Positions 25,018 to 37,300 of a stretch of 64,000 nucleotides of DNA are shown one piece after another. The DNA comes from Zygnema cylindricum (Eukaryota; Streptophyta; Zygnematophyceae; Zygnematales; Zygnemataceae). Position numbers and translations under genes: made by a program. Position 1 is the stretch's first letter; each line of letters opens with the position of its first letter. The stretch is taken from positions 16,158-80,157 of the forward strand of contig JBBHKE010000388.1 of the NCBI GenBank assembly GCA_037447655.1. The letters are read 5' to 3'. Under the pieces are notes generated by a model that searched no databases, was not told the DNA's origin, and saw nothing but the letters and a program-made list of their open reading frames with translations.

Positions 25018-25550
25018 AAAATCATATAAATTATAAGTATGTTTGGAAATTCTCTTGCCATGGATGTGCTGATGTGGTGGATGTCTCCGCTGATGTTATG
25101 TTTTTTGTCAGTGTTTTTGAGAGCATTGTGGTGCAACAATCCTATAGCAAAATGTGGCAACTTTACGGCAAAACTTGAATACAAGATACAGTTGTCATTG
25201 TAATGAAGGCAATGAGGGTGAAATTCTTAGAGAGATTTAGATTTCCCAAGTAGGGAGGGGGGGAGGGGGAGGGGGAGGGGGAGGGGGAGGGAGAGAGAGA
25301 GAGTTATTATTGTGGTAGAAAAAGTTCGGTTTATTTATACGAATATTTGGAAATCCTCTTGCCATGGATGTGCTGATGTGGTGGATATCTCCGTTGATGT
25401 TGTGTTTTTTGTCAGTGTTTTTGAGAGCATTGTGGTGCAACAATCCTATCGCAAAATGTTGCAACTTCACGGCAAAACTTTAATACAAGACTGTTGTCAT
25501 TGAAATGAAGGCATTGACGGTGAATTTCTTAGAGTGATTTTCATTTCCCT
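25018..25550. repeat. Direct tandem duplication of about 230 bp
   Basis: Segments at about 25018-25250 and 25316-25550 are near-identical, sharing GCCATGGATGTGCTGATGTG and GAGAGCATTGTGGTGCAACA. They are separated by a (GGGGGA)n/(GA)n tract at 25256-25302. The minus-strand readings in both copies are similar, but no gene family is recognised. Confidence 0.7.
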
Positions 25551-25912
25551 GAGATAGAATTTGAAGGCGGCTTTCTGAACTGCATGAGAATAATTGAGAA
25601 ATTAAGGCCGAATGGAGAAACATCTCATGATAATTTCCCAATCGGAATTTGTTTCGTGGTCTGACTGCTCCCGCCATACTCCCTCAGCTCTACCTGTTTT
25701 ACCGGTTTATCAACTCAAACAGGCATTTTGGCATTTTCGGTCTCTTCGCTTTAGAAAATTTTCATACTACATATTTTGAGGAAAATATATATATATATAT
25801 TTATTTTTTTGTGACATTGATTGTCAACTGCTTAAATATTACAATCAAAAGGTGGAGACAAACAACATTTTATGCTATTATGTCTGAATGACGGACGTCT
25901 TGCTAAAAAAAG

Positions 25913-26095
25913 TACACTGCCAATCACGATTAGAATCAATCAGTTGACCCGAAAAATATTGTAACGTGTGTTAATAACACTATCTAGTTAAGTGGCATGT
26001 AATGAGCCACGAGAAAAATCGTTATTTGATGTTGTTAATTCTAGTGAAGTGTTAACGCTAACAACCGACCAACTCTATTTACGATGGGCGGAGTA
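25913..26095. mobile_element. TA-type MITE
   Basis: TACACTGCCAATCACGATTA at the left and TACGATGGGCGGAGTA at the right. The interior has the family word GTGTTAATAACACTATCTA. Confidence 0.6.
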
Positions 26096-26592
26096 GCAAA
26101 TCAAATCCAACACAATTGCATCCTGCAATATTTAAGCACACCAGCTCACTATCCAGCTTTACTTTTTCTATTCTTTACATCCGTAACTTAGGAGAGAGTC
26201 CATCATAAGTTTTCTAAAAACTCTGTTTTATTTGTTACTCTGTTCATTAAAAATGCAGAATCCACTGATGCACTTTAAGATTACCTGACTTCCTGAAAAC
26301 AAAAATGAGAAGACCCGCTTTCCTGTTTAAAGTAAAATTCAACATACAATGAAGAGTGCTTGATCATTACCAATATGGCGAGAGATTTGAGAAACAAAAC
26401 TCAAAACTGTTCCTTCATCATTTTTTCCTTGCATAGAGGCCTGGTCACTTGTACATGTCTATAATTCTCATTTGTAAGGAAAAGACTGAAAAATGTACAA
26501 AGAATCAACAAATGGTAAAACTTCCTATTTTACGAATTCAGACCGCCTCCTTCAATCAAAGACAAAATGACAGTGATGTACTTTTCTTCCCA

Positions 26593-29123
26593 TCAACGAC
26601 TTCCTGTAACCGGCGCCAAGACCGACTCCACAAAGCCCAGTATGCCCGTAGACTTCTTCTCTTGATTTTGTTCACTTGAACCATTCTGTGTATCTGGCAA
26701 ATTCTTCATTGGATTTTTTGCTCCCTCATCTTTCCGACCTTCCTCCGATACTGTTCCAGAACCAGGAGCAAATGCTCCCCCGGTAAAAAAACTTGGGTTG
26801 TCTTCACTGGCTTTATTTTGTTTCCCAGAATAATGCGAATCTTGACTCTCTTGCTTGACTAAACCTGAGGGTCCTTTGGACTCCGCTAATCGTGCTTCTC
26901 TCTCTTGCTTAGCTGGTGTACCGACTAAGTCAATAATCTCATCTTGTAAGCCCTTTTTTCTCGGTTTCTCCAACGAATCTCGGCTGTCACCTAAGTCAGG
27001 TGACGCTGTTAGGCCTGAAGGTTCTACACCCTCACCTGCTGCCCCAGCTGAGGGAACATCTTCCCTCAATGGTTCCTCCAGTTTCAGTTCCCGTGAGTGC
27101 GAGTGGACAGGCGGTTCAAAAGGGGGAGTGGCTCCGATCATTTCAGATGGTGGCTCGAGAGCCGAGGCTGTAGAGAGTGGACTTGCCGTGCCGTGAAGGT
27201 CCACATGTGCTGCATAAAAGGGAAATACTGGATGATTCAATCTGGAATAACTGGTTCAATTCATCCAGTCTGGCAAAATAGCTGTTTCAGTTCTTCAGTA
27301 ACCATTGGCTCAGACAGCAATGCTGATGCAGATTCTATGCAGAGGTCTTTTGGCTCTCGAATAGACAGACTTCCAACTCAGCACTCACAAAACTGGGATG
27401 AGAATTACATAAATTCCATCTTCCAGATGACAGAAAACTCGAGTATACATATCAGGTGAAATCACAGTATCAATAACAGTACACCTTATTAGCCTTGCAC
27501 AACTGCTGCTTAAGATGACAGTTGGACATATTCAATTATCGCACCATCTGAGCTAAAAGATTTTTCTTCGACCATTAAGCTTAACAAAACACTGTTATTG
27601 CTCACCCAGAAGCTCAGAAGTTGGATGATGTTTCACCAGGTCAGCAAAGGTTTTCTCATCTTTTCCTGACACTGCACCTTCTGCTGGAGAAACAAAGTCA
27701 AAATCTTTTCCAAGGACTTCAGGCTCTCCAAGCTTGGCGTGAGATGCCCCTGTTTGAACTCCCGATACGGGTGTCTATGGCAAAAACCGGCAATTTCACA
27801 ACAAATAGAGTTGAAAACGGATGACATTGTCAGACTGCATCCAGCATAAAAAAAATTGACTACAGCCCTTCAAGTCGCAAATTTAATTCACCAACCACTA
27901 TTGAAAAATTTCACTCGAGCGCATCAAACAAAGGTTTTATTTATAGGAACAATTTGTAGAATACAAAGATGCTTCGACTCTGTTCAGTAGTACGTGCTAC
28001 ATAGACTATAAGGCGCTTTTAACTGCTAATGGCTTATCAACCCTTATGTTTACACTAAAAACTTCCTATTGAAGTATAACCGAGATAAAAATCATCAAGC
28101 AAGGGAAGTGCCAACCTGATTACCAGCTACAGGCCTTGTCATATACTCTGGCACATTATCAGGAATAGGCTTTCCTCCTGTCTCCGCTTCTTGAGGAGGA
28201 GAAGAAAGAGGCTCCTGATTAGCACCAGATGGATCAGATTTGCCAAACTCTCGTTTCACTGTATCCTTCATCTTCTTCGCCTTATCTTTCATTTTATTCA
28301 TCATGCTTGGCTTCTTAGTCGAACCCTCATGGTCATCCGGAGATGCCCCCCCGAGGATTTGCGAGTAGTCCGAATTGGTATCGTCATGAACCTTTTCGGC
28401 TCCCGATGGCGAGAGGCCTCCAGCAAGAACCACACGTTCATTATCTGAGACAGAATGTAAGCAGTTGCTGGATTCAGCTTCAATTGGTACACTACCATCG
28501 TTATCAGAGTTAATGAAATTAATTCGGCAGCAAATTTTTCTGGCGGAAAATCATTAAAAAGTGTTAACAAACACTATTTAAGGAAGTGGATCACAATCTG
28601 CCACGTCTCCTTGCATTAAATTAGCATTATGTATATTTTAATTTGGCATTAACACTGATAAATTCTTAACGCTAGTAATGATGGGCAGTGTAGTTATTTA
28701 CTTGTTTATTTATTTTCAAAATTCAGATCACACAAGTCCATGTGTTATATTGGTTAGGCTTTCACAACTTCACATTGACAGCACTGATTGGTTAGGAGGA
28801 GGGAATAACATGCAAAGAAAGACCAGAACCAGAATAAACGTGGACTTATATGATCTTAATTTAAAAACATAAAACTGTTTTGGTTGTAAGAGGGAATAAA
28901 ATGCAAAGAATGACTTCAATGTGACTGGTGACTTTAATAGTCAAACATCTGCTACTATGTCCTCATCTGATGTTATTATTAGAAGCATTTAACTAATAAA
29001 GAAGGAATAATGTAACTGAAACTGACCTCCTCCCGCCGACTTCAAGGCATCTCCATCGGTAGTATCGTTCTGCATGAGTTTTAAGGCCATCTCATTCGCG
29101 GGAGACTTGTATATGCGCGCCAT
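26593..29123 (-). CDS. LTI65/CAP160-like dehydration-stress protein (short paralogue)
   Basis: Predicted 403-aa hydrophilic protein on the minus strand. Exons in transcript order: 29123-29027, 28444-28116, 27774-27606, 27209-26593. Phases are consistent and all junctions are GT-AG. Exon 2 carries the family's basic helix at residues 76-93 (KKPSMMNKMKDKAKKMKD), matching the motif in the neighbouring gene at 18812-23102. The rest is rich in Gly, Pro, Ser, Glu and Lys with no membrane or catalytic signature. The C-terminus ends in a mildly hydrophobic GILGFVESVLAPV segment. Unlike its neighbour it has no poly-Ser runs. Four ABRE-type motifs lie 590-750 bp upstream, suggesting ABA induction. Intron 1 holds a TA-flanked MITE (28488-28692). 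Whether it arose by duplication of the convergent neighbour is inference, since similarity beyond the basic motif is low. Confidence 0.75.
28488..28692. mobile_element. TA-type MITE in intron 1 of the minus-strand LTI65-like gene
   Basis: TACACTACCATCGTTATC at the left and GTAATGATGGGCAGTGTA at the right. The interior GGCGGAAAATCATTAAA matches the SRPRA intron 2 copy. Confidence 0.7.
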
Positions 29124-30781
29124 AATGAGCTTATACTGTATGAAAAAGTGTAGAGAAAAAAACTTAAGAACAAATTCTCAGGCGCTGTTAAACAAACAAG
29201 AGAGGCGTGTTGTGTTTGTCAAAGTATTGAGTTTCGTTTGAAAGGTGCTCAGAATTCTCGAGTTTGGCAAAGGTGAGGCAAAAATATAGAGCAGTACAAT
29301 TTTAACGTTTTTGATTGCGTCAAGTTTGGAAAGGTGTGACTAAAATGTGCACTCCAGTCCTATTTAAATCACAGTATAACGTTTTTCCTTGGAATCTCAA
29401 ATTTGAAGCCTTGACTATAAGAAACCGCAAAGAATATTTTCCTTCTTGACCACAAGAAAACCACGGTCTACTGTGATTAGTTGAGCTGAAAAAATTGGCT
29501 GCAGCACTCAATTACTCTGTATGGTACACAATTTACAGGGAAAAAGAAAAAAGCTTAAACAAATTTATGACTCACTTTTTTGGGTAACAGAGAAGTTCTG
29601 TAGGCTTCCGGAGTGATTCGCTTATTTTTTGTGTTCTGCCCGATAATATTTTCCTTTTTTTTTTGGCTCGCTAGTAGTTTTTTGTTTAGAGGTGAAAGGA
29701 CATGACGGCACGTGGCTTTAGCTCCTAAAATGTAGAAGGTAAGACCATGTGATAGATACGTGGCATTTCAAGAACTAAAGTTCTAGGCGTACGTGGCAAG
29801 AGGATCTCATGTTTGCTTCAGCGGCTGCCACCTCAATGACAATACTGGAAATTCACTCATGAGCCATGACGTGTCAGCAACTCAGCCAATTCAGTTCCAA
29901 TAGTGTGGAATGCTTGTTAAAACCATCCGATCAGTCTGCAGGAGCTTCAAACGTCCGATTACTGCGAAGCTGCACACTGAGAAAATGTTGGGATATTGTG
30001 CGAAGCGGCGGATCGGCCGATGTTTTGTTTCGGTTTCGTACGTGCGTCTATGTACTGTTTCATTTTAGTGCGAGATCATTTGTTATTGAGTGCGTATTAC
30101 TTGCTAAATTTTGTCTTGGTCAAACGCACGCTACGTTAACCACAGAGTATATCCGTACAGGTTCGTTTGTTAGGTCGTAGAGGCGCGTGTGCAGCAGTGC
30201 AGCTGCCGCGTACAGTACGGAGGGACTGTGTTAGGACTAGAAAAGGAACAGTGAGTGAAAACATATGGGTTGTGAGAAAAGACTCAATCCAATACAAGTG
30301 CATTTCATTGAAATGCTTTTGAGTTCTGGTGATGGAATGAATATAATGCTTTCGCTTGTGTTGTGAATTATTTCTGTATCGATAATATTAATTGGCGTCA
30401 AAGCTAGATCATACTTTCCTTCTACATTTTTGTTTTGTTTTTTTTCATCTTAATTTCAGTCTGTAAATTTACTTCTAACATCTACAGTAAAAAGACTTTG
30501 CCTCGCAAAACCGCATGCAGACCCGAAACAACATTTCACTTGAAACTGAAAAACCGTAAAAAAGTAACACTTGTAGCTTATCCCAACTATAATATTTAAT
30601 AACATTTGAGGACATCAAGACACATAAAGAGCTTAGCCCTCATAAAGATTCAAAAGTATGCACAATTTAATACGCAAATAATTCCATTACATTCCCCGTC
30701 TCCTCTTTTCCTCCTTTCTTTCTCCTCTCCTCTCCATTCGTGCACTCCTTCCCTTCATCCCCCCTTCTTACCACTCTCCTC
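29124..30781. other. Upstream region of the LTI65-like gene and SDR 3' flank
   Basis: Apart from the ABRE cluster, this is AT-rich with a polypyrimidine tract toward 30690-30780. The open reading at 29866-30180 has no recognisable family. Confidence 0.4.
29710..29875 (-). promoter_or_regulatory. Cluster of four ABRE motifs
   Basis: ACGTGGC occurs at 29710-29716, 29758-29764 and 29791-29797, and ACGTGTC at 29869-29875. All four lie within 166 bp upstream of the LTI65-like gene starting at 29123. Multiple ABREs are what ABA-induced RD29B/LTI65-type promoters carry. All four read in the same orientation on the plus strand. Confidence 0.6.
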
Positions 30782-33700
30782 TCACTCTTTCTCCTTCCTC
30801 ACCATCACACTCTCAATCGCCATTTCCCACAATTGTTTCCCCAAATTCGGGTTTTCCGCTTGTTTGGAGCATTTCCGGACTTCCCCTTCTGAAACATACC
30901 TGTAATTTCCAATACACCGCAATTAATGTAGATGTTTGAACAATTTTATTGCCCGAGAAGGGCACTATTGCATGCAATGATAATCATTTTAGAGCTCGGC
31001 AAGGTTAGTACTAAATAGAGAGACATCTGTGGTCTTTACTACAAAACAGTAATTCGGTCCCAATTCTTTTTGCCCTCTACCACAAAATACTGTTACAAAA
31101 ACAAATTGTCTTTTTTTTTCTAAACGCTGATTGTTTTAGCAATTCAGAATCGTCCACGTCATTTGCATCAGAAATAGAACTACTAACACTAAAACAGTCC
31201 TCATACTAATTATCTCTAAATGTTAATAGTGATTCATGGTATAGCCACATTAAATTGTTTTACTAGGAAGTCCATAAGATAGTTGACGTTTAAACAATCC
31301 ACTGAATAGTTGGCGTTTAAACAATCTACTGAATCTCCCCTAGATAAGTCTTAAGATTCATAAACAAGTACAGTACAAGCTCCCCTCTAATGTATGGAGT
31401 TTCATTGTGAGATTATGACTTAATCAAAGAAACTGGTTAATACCGTGGTCCACATTAAATAAGGCCGGGCATATAATCAGTTTTAAATGGGTCTTTATCC
31501 ACTCAGATTAGGGTGGAAGGTTCAAATTTCACCTGAAAATGACGGATAAATACATTTTTGTTTCATCATTTTGTGTGTCTTCTTATCAAATTTGCACCAT
31601 TTGAAGGGGAAAAAAAAGAACAACTGATGTTACCCACACGACCGGTAAAAAAGAAATCTAAACAACGAAAAATACACACCCTGAAAATAAAATATGAGTC
31701 TCTAAAGGGCCCTTAATTAGCAGAAATGAACGAAAAGAAAACAACCACAACACTTCCGAACGAAAACACTTACTTTCCAGCCACAATTTGGGACGGGGCC
31801 ATGATTGCGTACATCACAGTTTGTACCGCCTGGCATTGAAATAAAAGTAAAAGAAAAAGAAATAAATAAATAAATAAGAAAAAATAATAATAATAAAAAT
31901 AATTATAAAAAAAAAAAAAAAAACGAAATAAGATTCATTAGAGCGTATTCTTATTATCAATTTGTCTCTTTGAGAGACTTCTTGACGTGATTAAAGAGGC
32001 TTCAAAGAAACCTTTTTAAGCGATCTTTAAGATTTTATGCAACGGGAATATTTTTGAGTTTTCAATGGGGAAAAAATATGCATTGAAGACAATACAAAAC
32101 TCTACATTGTGACGTTTTATGCAATATTTTGTCTTCTTACCTACATTTTATGTAACTTAAAACAAAACATTAAGGAAAAAGTGTGTACAAACCGCAATTT
32201 TCATCCCTATTGACAAAGTTTATCCCAAAATTTGCAATTCTGACCAAAAACTATCGAACATACTTAATGTTTAAAAACGACAAAAAAGAAGCGAAGAAAC
32301 GTGAACAAAATCATGACGTTTTTTTGGCAAAAATCCTCTTATCAAGACTGGAGAAACTACAAAAAGTAACCTCATGAAACACCCACCCATAAAAAACTTC
32401 CTTCACATGCCCTCCCTCCCTCTCGACATCTCCTCACAATCCTTTTCCCTCCCCTCACCATTAATCCTCTCTCCCTCCTCTCTCCTGCGATGATCTCCTT
32501 CTCATTTCAACGGACTTCCTTCCTCTCCCCTCCCACCACCCCTCTCCCCCTCCAGTTCCCAAACTCACTTCAAATTCCTCCCAACCCCCTCTTTCTCCTT
32601 GCCCCCAGATACTCTTTTTCTACTCTCCTGCCGCTCCTCCCTCTCCTCTTCCTCCTCACCCCCACCCGCCCTCCTCTCCCCCTCCCCCTCCCCCTCCTCC
32701 TCCCCCCCTCCCCTCCCTTCCCTCCCTTCCCTCCGCTCCCCCTCCCTCCTCCCTAAAAAATCCATGGCGGACCCTCGCCTCCCTCTCCTCCCTGTCGCCT
32801 CCGCCTCCGCCGTCGCCACCTCCCCGGGAAATCCGGAGCCCGTGACAGCTGTCACAGTGGCTCCTTTTAAGTGGAAAGGGGCGGCGCTTAAGCCCCTGGC
32901 GGCCATGATCCTTACAGGGGGGGTGATCTGGCTGAGTCCGGCGCCGCAGGGGGTCACGCCCAAGGCGTGGCATCTGCTGGCGATATTCCTGGCGACCATA
33001 GTGAGATCCAAACCATATAATCTCCCATCCTTGTCTCACCTCCCCACCTCACTCCCGACCCTCCACTACCCTCTCCCCACAACCCTCCCCCCCCCAATCC
33101 TCCCCCTTCCCTCCCCCTCCCCCTCCTCCTCCCTCTCTCTCCCTGCCCCCCCCCCTCAGCCCACCCACCTGGCAAGCTGAGTGTCCACCAGACCGGGATG
33201 CACGCTCACCTGCAGGGAGAGGGAGGGAGAGGGAGAGGGGGGGAGAGGGAGAGGGGGGGAGAGGGAGAGGGGGGGAGAGGGAGAGAGAGGGAGAGGGAGA
33301 GGGAGGGAGAGGGAGAGGGGGGGAGAGGGAGAGGAGAGGGAGAGGAGAGGGAGAGGGAGGGGAGGGAGAGGGAGGGAGAGGGAGAGGAGAGGGAGAGGGA
33401 GGGAGAGGGAGGGGGAGGGAGAGGGAGAGGGAGAGGGAGAAGAAGAGGAGGAATTGGCATCAGATAACACACATTAACTCTGTATTTTAATAAGTGGGAA
33501 GAGAGGGGAGGAGAGGGAACGGGCGGGAGGAGAGAGCAGGTGGGCGACGAGAAGGAAGGTGGGTGGGGAGAGGGAAGGGGGGGGGGAAGAGAGGGAAGGT
33601 GGGCGAGGAGAACGAAGGGTGGGGGAGGAAAGCGAAGGGAGAGGAGAGGGAAGGGGCGGGAGGAGATGGAAACTGGAGGAGATGGAAGCTGGAGGAGAGG

Positions 33701-34281
33701 GATGGGGGGTAAGGAGAGGGAAGCTTACTGCCACCACATCTTTTCTGCGACGCTGCAATTCTTTTGTGACCGCCACTATTGCCAATTTCGACTGAAGGGA
33801 AAAAAAATAAAAACACAAAGACAAAAATTGTAAAAAAATAACGAATAGACGAATAATAAGAAAAATAATAAGAAAATAACAATTATTAAACGAGCACGAT
33901 TGAAATCAAGTAAAAAATATATATATATATATATATATATGTCTAGAATTGTGGTAGAATGAAATTGAAGTGAAGTAGAATATAAATTTTAGAAGAGTAA
34001 TGGAATAGATTAAAAAGTACATAAAAGTGAAATATTTGAATGTACAAACACACAAAAATAACAAATATAGCATACATACATATGCACATATATACGAGTA
34101 CACATATATAGCATGCTTGTTTTACATTCGATTTTGTTATTTTTGTGTGTTTGTACAATCGAGTATATTTTACTTTACGTACTCTTTAATCTATTCCATG
34201 AATCTTCTAAAATCTACATTCTAATTCACTTCAATTTCATTCTACTATAATTCTAAATGTATATAATTACAAATATATACA

Positions 34282-34328
<47 letters not shown>

Positions 34329-37300
34329 TATTCTCCCCTCTTTCTCCCCTCTCCCCCCCAACCACGCTATATATAAATATATATACATATATATATACAT
34401 ACATATGTACCTATGCATAATAAATGTTCTTATATAAATATAAACACCCACGAAAAAAAAAAAGCGAATGCAACAATTTTGGATACCTGAGCGTAAGCCG
34501 AAAAGGGGCGATATTTTTTTTTTTTTAAATTGACATCCTCCCAATCGATTCGCCCACCAAAGTGAGTCATGGAGCTCAGATTCACCACTCGAAAAATATC
34601 ACTTTCTGCTAAAAAATCCCAAAATATTCTCTCTATTCTGAGAGAAGAATGGAAAGAAGAAAACATTTAAATGTTTTTGATTCTCATCAGTTGCATTAGA
34701 CATTTATTTGTGACGAAAAAGAAAAAGGGTCTTTGTTGATAAGGAAAGGAAGGGGGGAGGGGAAGAGAAATAGAGGAGAAAATCTCACCCCCGGTGTTTA
34801 AATCGATACTTTTTGCTTTTTTTTTTCTATTTTTGGCCCTGAGCTCCAGCATCATCTGAGTCAGCAGAAAATGGCCCAAAAAATTCACCTGCCGTTCCAC
34901 ACACCATAAAAATAAAATAAAATAATAATAAAAAAAATAATAATAATAATAATAAATAAATAAAATAAAATAAAACAAAATAAATAAAAGAATAAATAAA
35001 TAAACAAATAAAAAATAATAATTAAATAATATTAAATTAAATACATAAAAATAGTAAATAAACAAATAATAATAATAGTAATAATAATAATAATAATAAC
35101 AATAACAATAATAAATAAAATAAAATAACTAAAAAAACACTAAAATTAAAAAAAAAAAAAAAAAAATCGTTGTGATGGTCTATGCATGTATGTGAAACAG
35201 GAACAGGACTATAGATCCATTAAACTAAAAATAAAAACAGGGAGGGAGGAGGGAGGAAGAACAGACAAAAGAAAGAAGAATGAAATCACGGTATAGGTTG
35301 AAACAGGAAGTACCAAAGCCCTCCCGACCCTCATCCGCCACAAAAAAAACAAAAAAACAAAAAAAACACACATAAAAAAAAACACAAAAAAAACACACGT
35401 AAAAAAAAACACAAAAAAGACAACAGAAACACAAAAAAAAACCAAAAAAAAAACACAATGAAAAAAACAAAAAAAAAACATTCAAACCAGTCAAAAAAAG
35501 TGTTACTGCGTTCCTCCTCCCCACCTGCCACTGGGTCTCAAATCCATCCACACTAATTTTGTGTTCCGGGATCACGCCTGCATTGTTCACCAGAACTGGA
35601 ACCCCTCCCTCGCCCTCTCTCCACCCCCCACCCAAAAGAATCAAACCCTTCCCAAAACACAAAAACCACAAAGAACCTCTCACAAAAAAGTCTCCACAAA
35701 GAAAAGTATAAAAAAAATCTCCAAACAACCCTTCAAGAAACGATCCTAACAACCAGCCAAAAACTTATCCACCCTAAATCCGTTCTCTTCTCCCTCTCCT
35801 CTCTCCCCCCCTTCCCCCTCCCCCCCCACTCACTTTGTACGTCCCAATCTCTCCTCTCCACCCCCTGGGTGAAATCCCTCACCCCCTTTAATGTGGAAAG
35901 ATCCAGATGTGCCACGTGGCCTTGCCCGGCCAACACGTGTGATGTGACGTCACTTGTGGTCAGGTGACCTTGTGCCACGTGGCGTGACGTTACGTGACGA
36001 CGGATGAGAGTGGCGGCTGCCTGGCCCTTGGAGAGAGACCTGCTCGGTTTGCAGAAAAGACAAAAAAAAAAGTGAAAAGACAAAAGCAACGTTTATCTCT
36101 TTAAAGGAACTTCAAACATTTTCCTTTCTCCCTATCTTTCTTTCTTTCTTTCGTTCATTTTTCTTTTCTCCCTTTCTTTCTTTCTTCTTGCTTTCCAAAG
36201 GCAAGTGAAGTCTATGTTAAGCTAATTTCTTCCTTTCTTTCTTGCTTCTTTTCTGCCTTTCTTTCTTTTTTCCTTTTCTTCACTTCCTTTCTTCCTTTCT
36301 TCCTTCCTTGTTTTCTTCCTTTCATCCATCCTTGCTTCCTTTCTTTCTTTCTTTCTTCCTTCCTTCCTTCCTTCCTTCCTTGCTTCCTTCCTTGTTTTCC
36401 CTTCTTTGTGTCCTTTTTCCTTTCTTTCTTGCTTTTGTTCTTCTTTCTTCCGTCTTCGTTCTTTCTTGCTTTCTTTCATCTTTTCTTCTTTCGTTCTTCA
36501 CCTATGAGTTCTTAAGGAGATATTAGCATTCTAAAGTTTTTGCGGTTTTGAAAGTTTTCTGATTTTTCTACGATTTCTGTATTTTCCGGGTTTATGCGTT
36601 TAAAGTTCAGGGAGGGTTTTAGTGCTCAGAGTCTTCAGACCTGCATCCAATAACAACCACGGCTCCTTTTGCCGCCAGCTCAGCAGCTGTTGCCAAACCC
36701 AATCCCGCGCTGCCACCTGTCACCACGCACACTTTGCCTGCCACGGCAACTGCCTCTGGAAGGAGCTTTTTGTCTGTAGTGGACTGGCCAGATGCTTTTC
36801 CTCCCTGTCCCAGATCGTAAAACGGTTCAGTGCAGTTCAGTTCAGTTCAGTCCAGTTCCGTACAGTCCCGTTCATTACAGGTCCGTTCAGCTCTATCCAG
36901 TTCAGTTCAATAAATTCCGTTCTGCTCAGTTTAGTTCAGTTCAGTTTGGTTCAGGTCCGTTTGGATCAATTCAGTTCAGTTCAGTTTGGTTCAGGTCCGT
37001 TTGGATCAATTCAGTTCAGTTCAGGTCAAGTAAGGTCAGTTGACCTTGGTTCAGTTTGGTTTTGTTCAGCTGGGTCGAGTTGAGCTGAGTCGAGTTCACT
37101 TCAAGTCAGTCAATTCAGTTCAGTTCAGTTCAGGTTAATTCTCAGGGGTTAGTTTTTGCTAGATTTATTTATATTATGGCACTTGATGAAATCACTAACA
37201 ACACCTAAATTGAAAACTTTGCGCAAAAAATAGTGTGGTTGGGCAATGATTCGACTTCAGTTTTTGTAACCACCGCAACGTAAAATTTTGACTGCTTGTA

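Noticed and set aside
27097-27459. 120-codon plus-strand frame
   Set aside because: It is antisense to the start of exon 4 of the minus-strand LTI65-like gene plus its intron.
32565-33011. 148-codon minus-strand frame containing [14 protein letters not shown]
   Set aside because: It looked at first like an SDR C-terminus, but it is the exact antisense of the DiT1-like exon. The true SDR continuation was found at 31774-31829 and 30782-30899.
33156-33824. Several Gly/Arg/Glu or Ser/Pro/Leu open frames of 70-130 codons
   Set aside because: They are readings of the polypurine/polypyrimidine tract, which has no stop codons by composition. The real signal here is the 41-nt SDR exon.
35925-36010. 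Cluster of ACGTG/CACGTGG motifs resembling ABREs
   Set aside because: It lies within an SDR coding exon (35834-36039), where His-Val and Thr-Ser codons generate CACGTG and TGACGTCA words. It is not a promoter.
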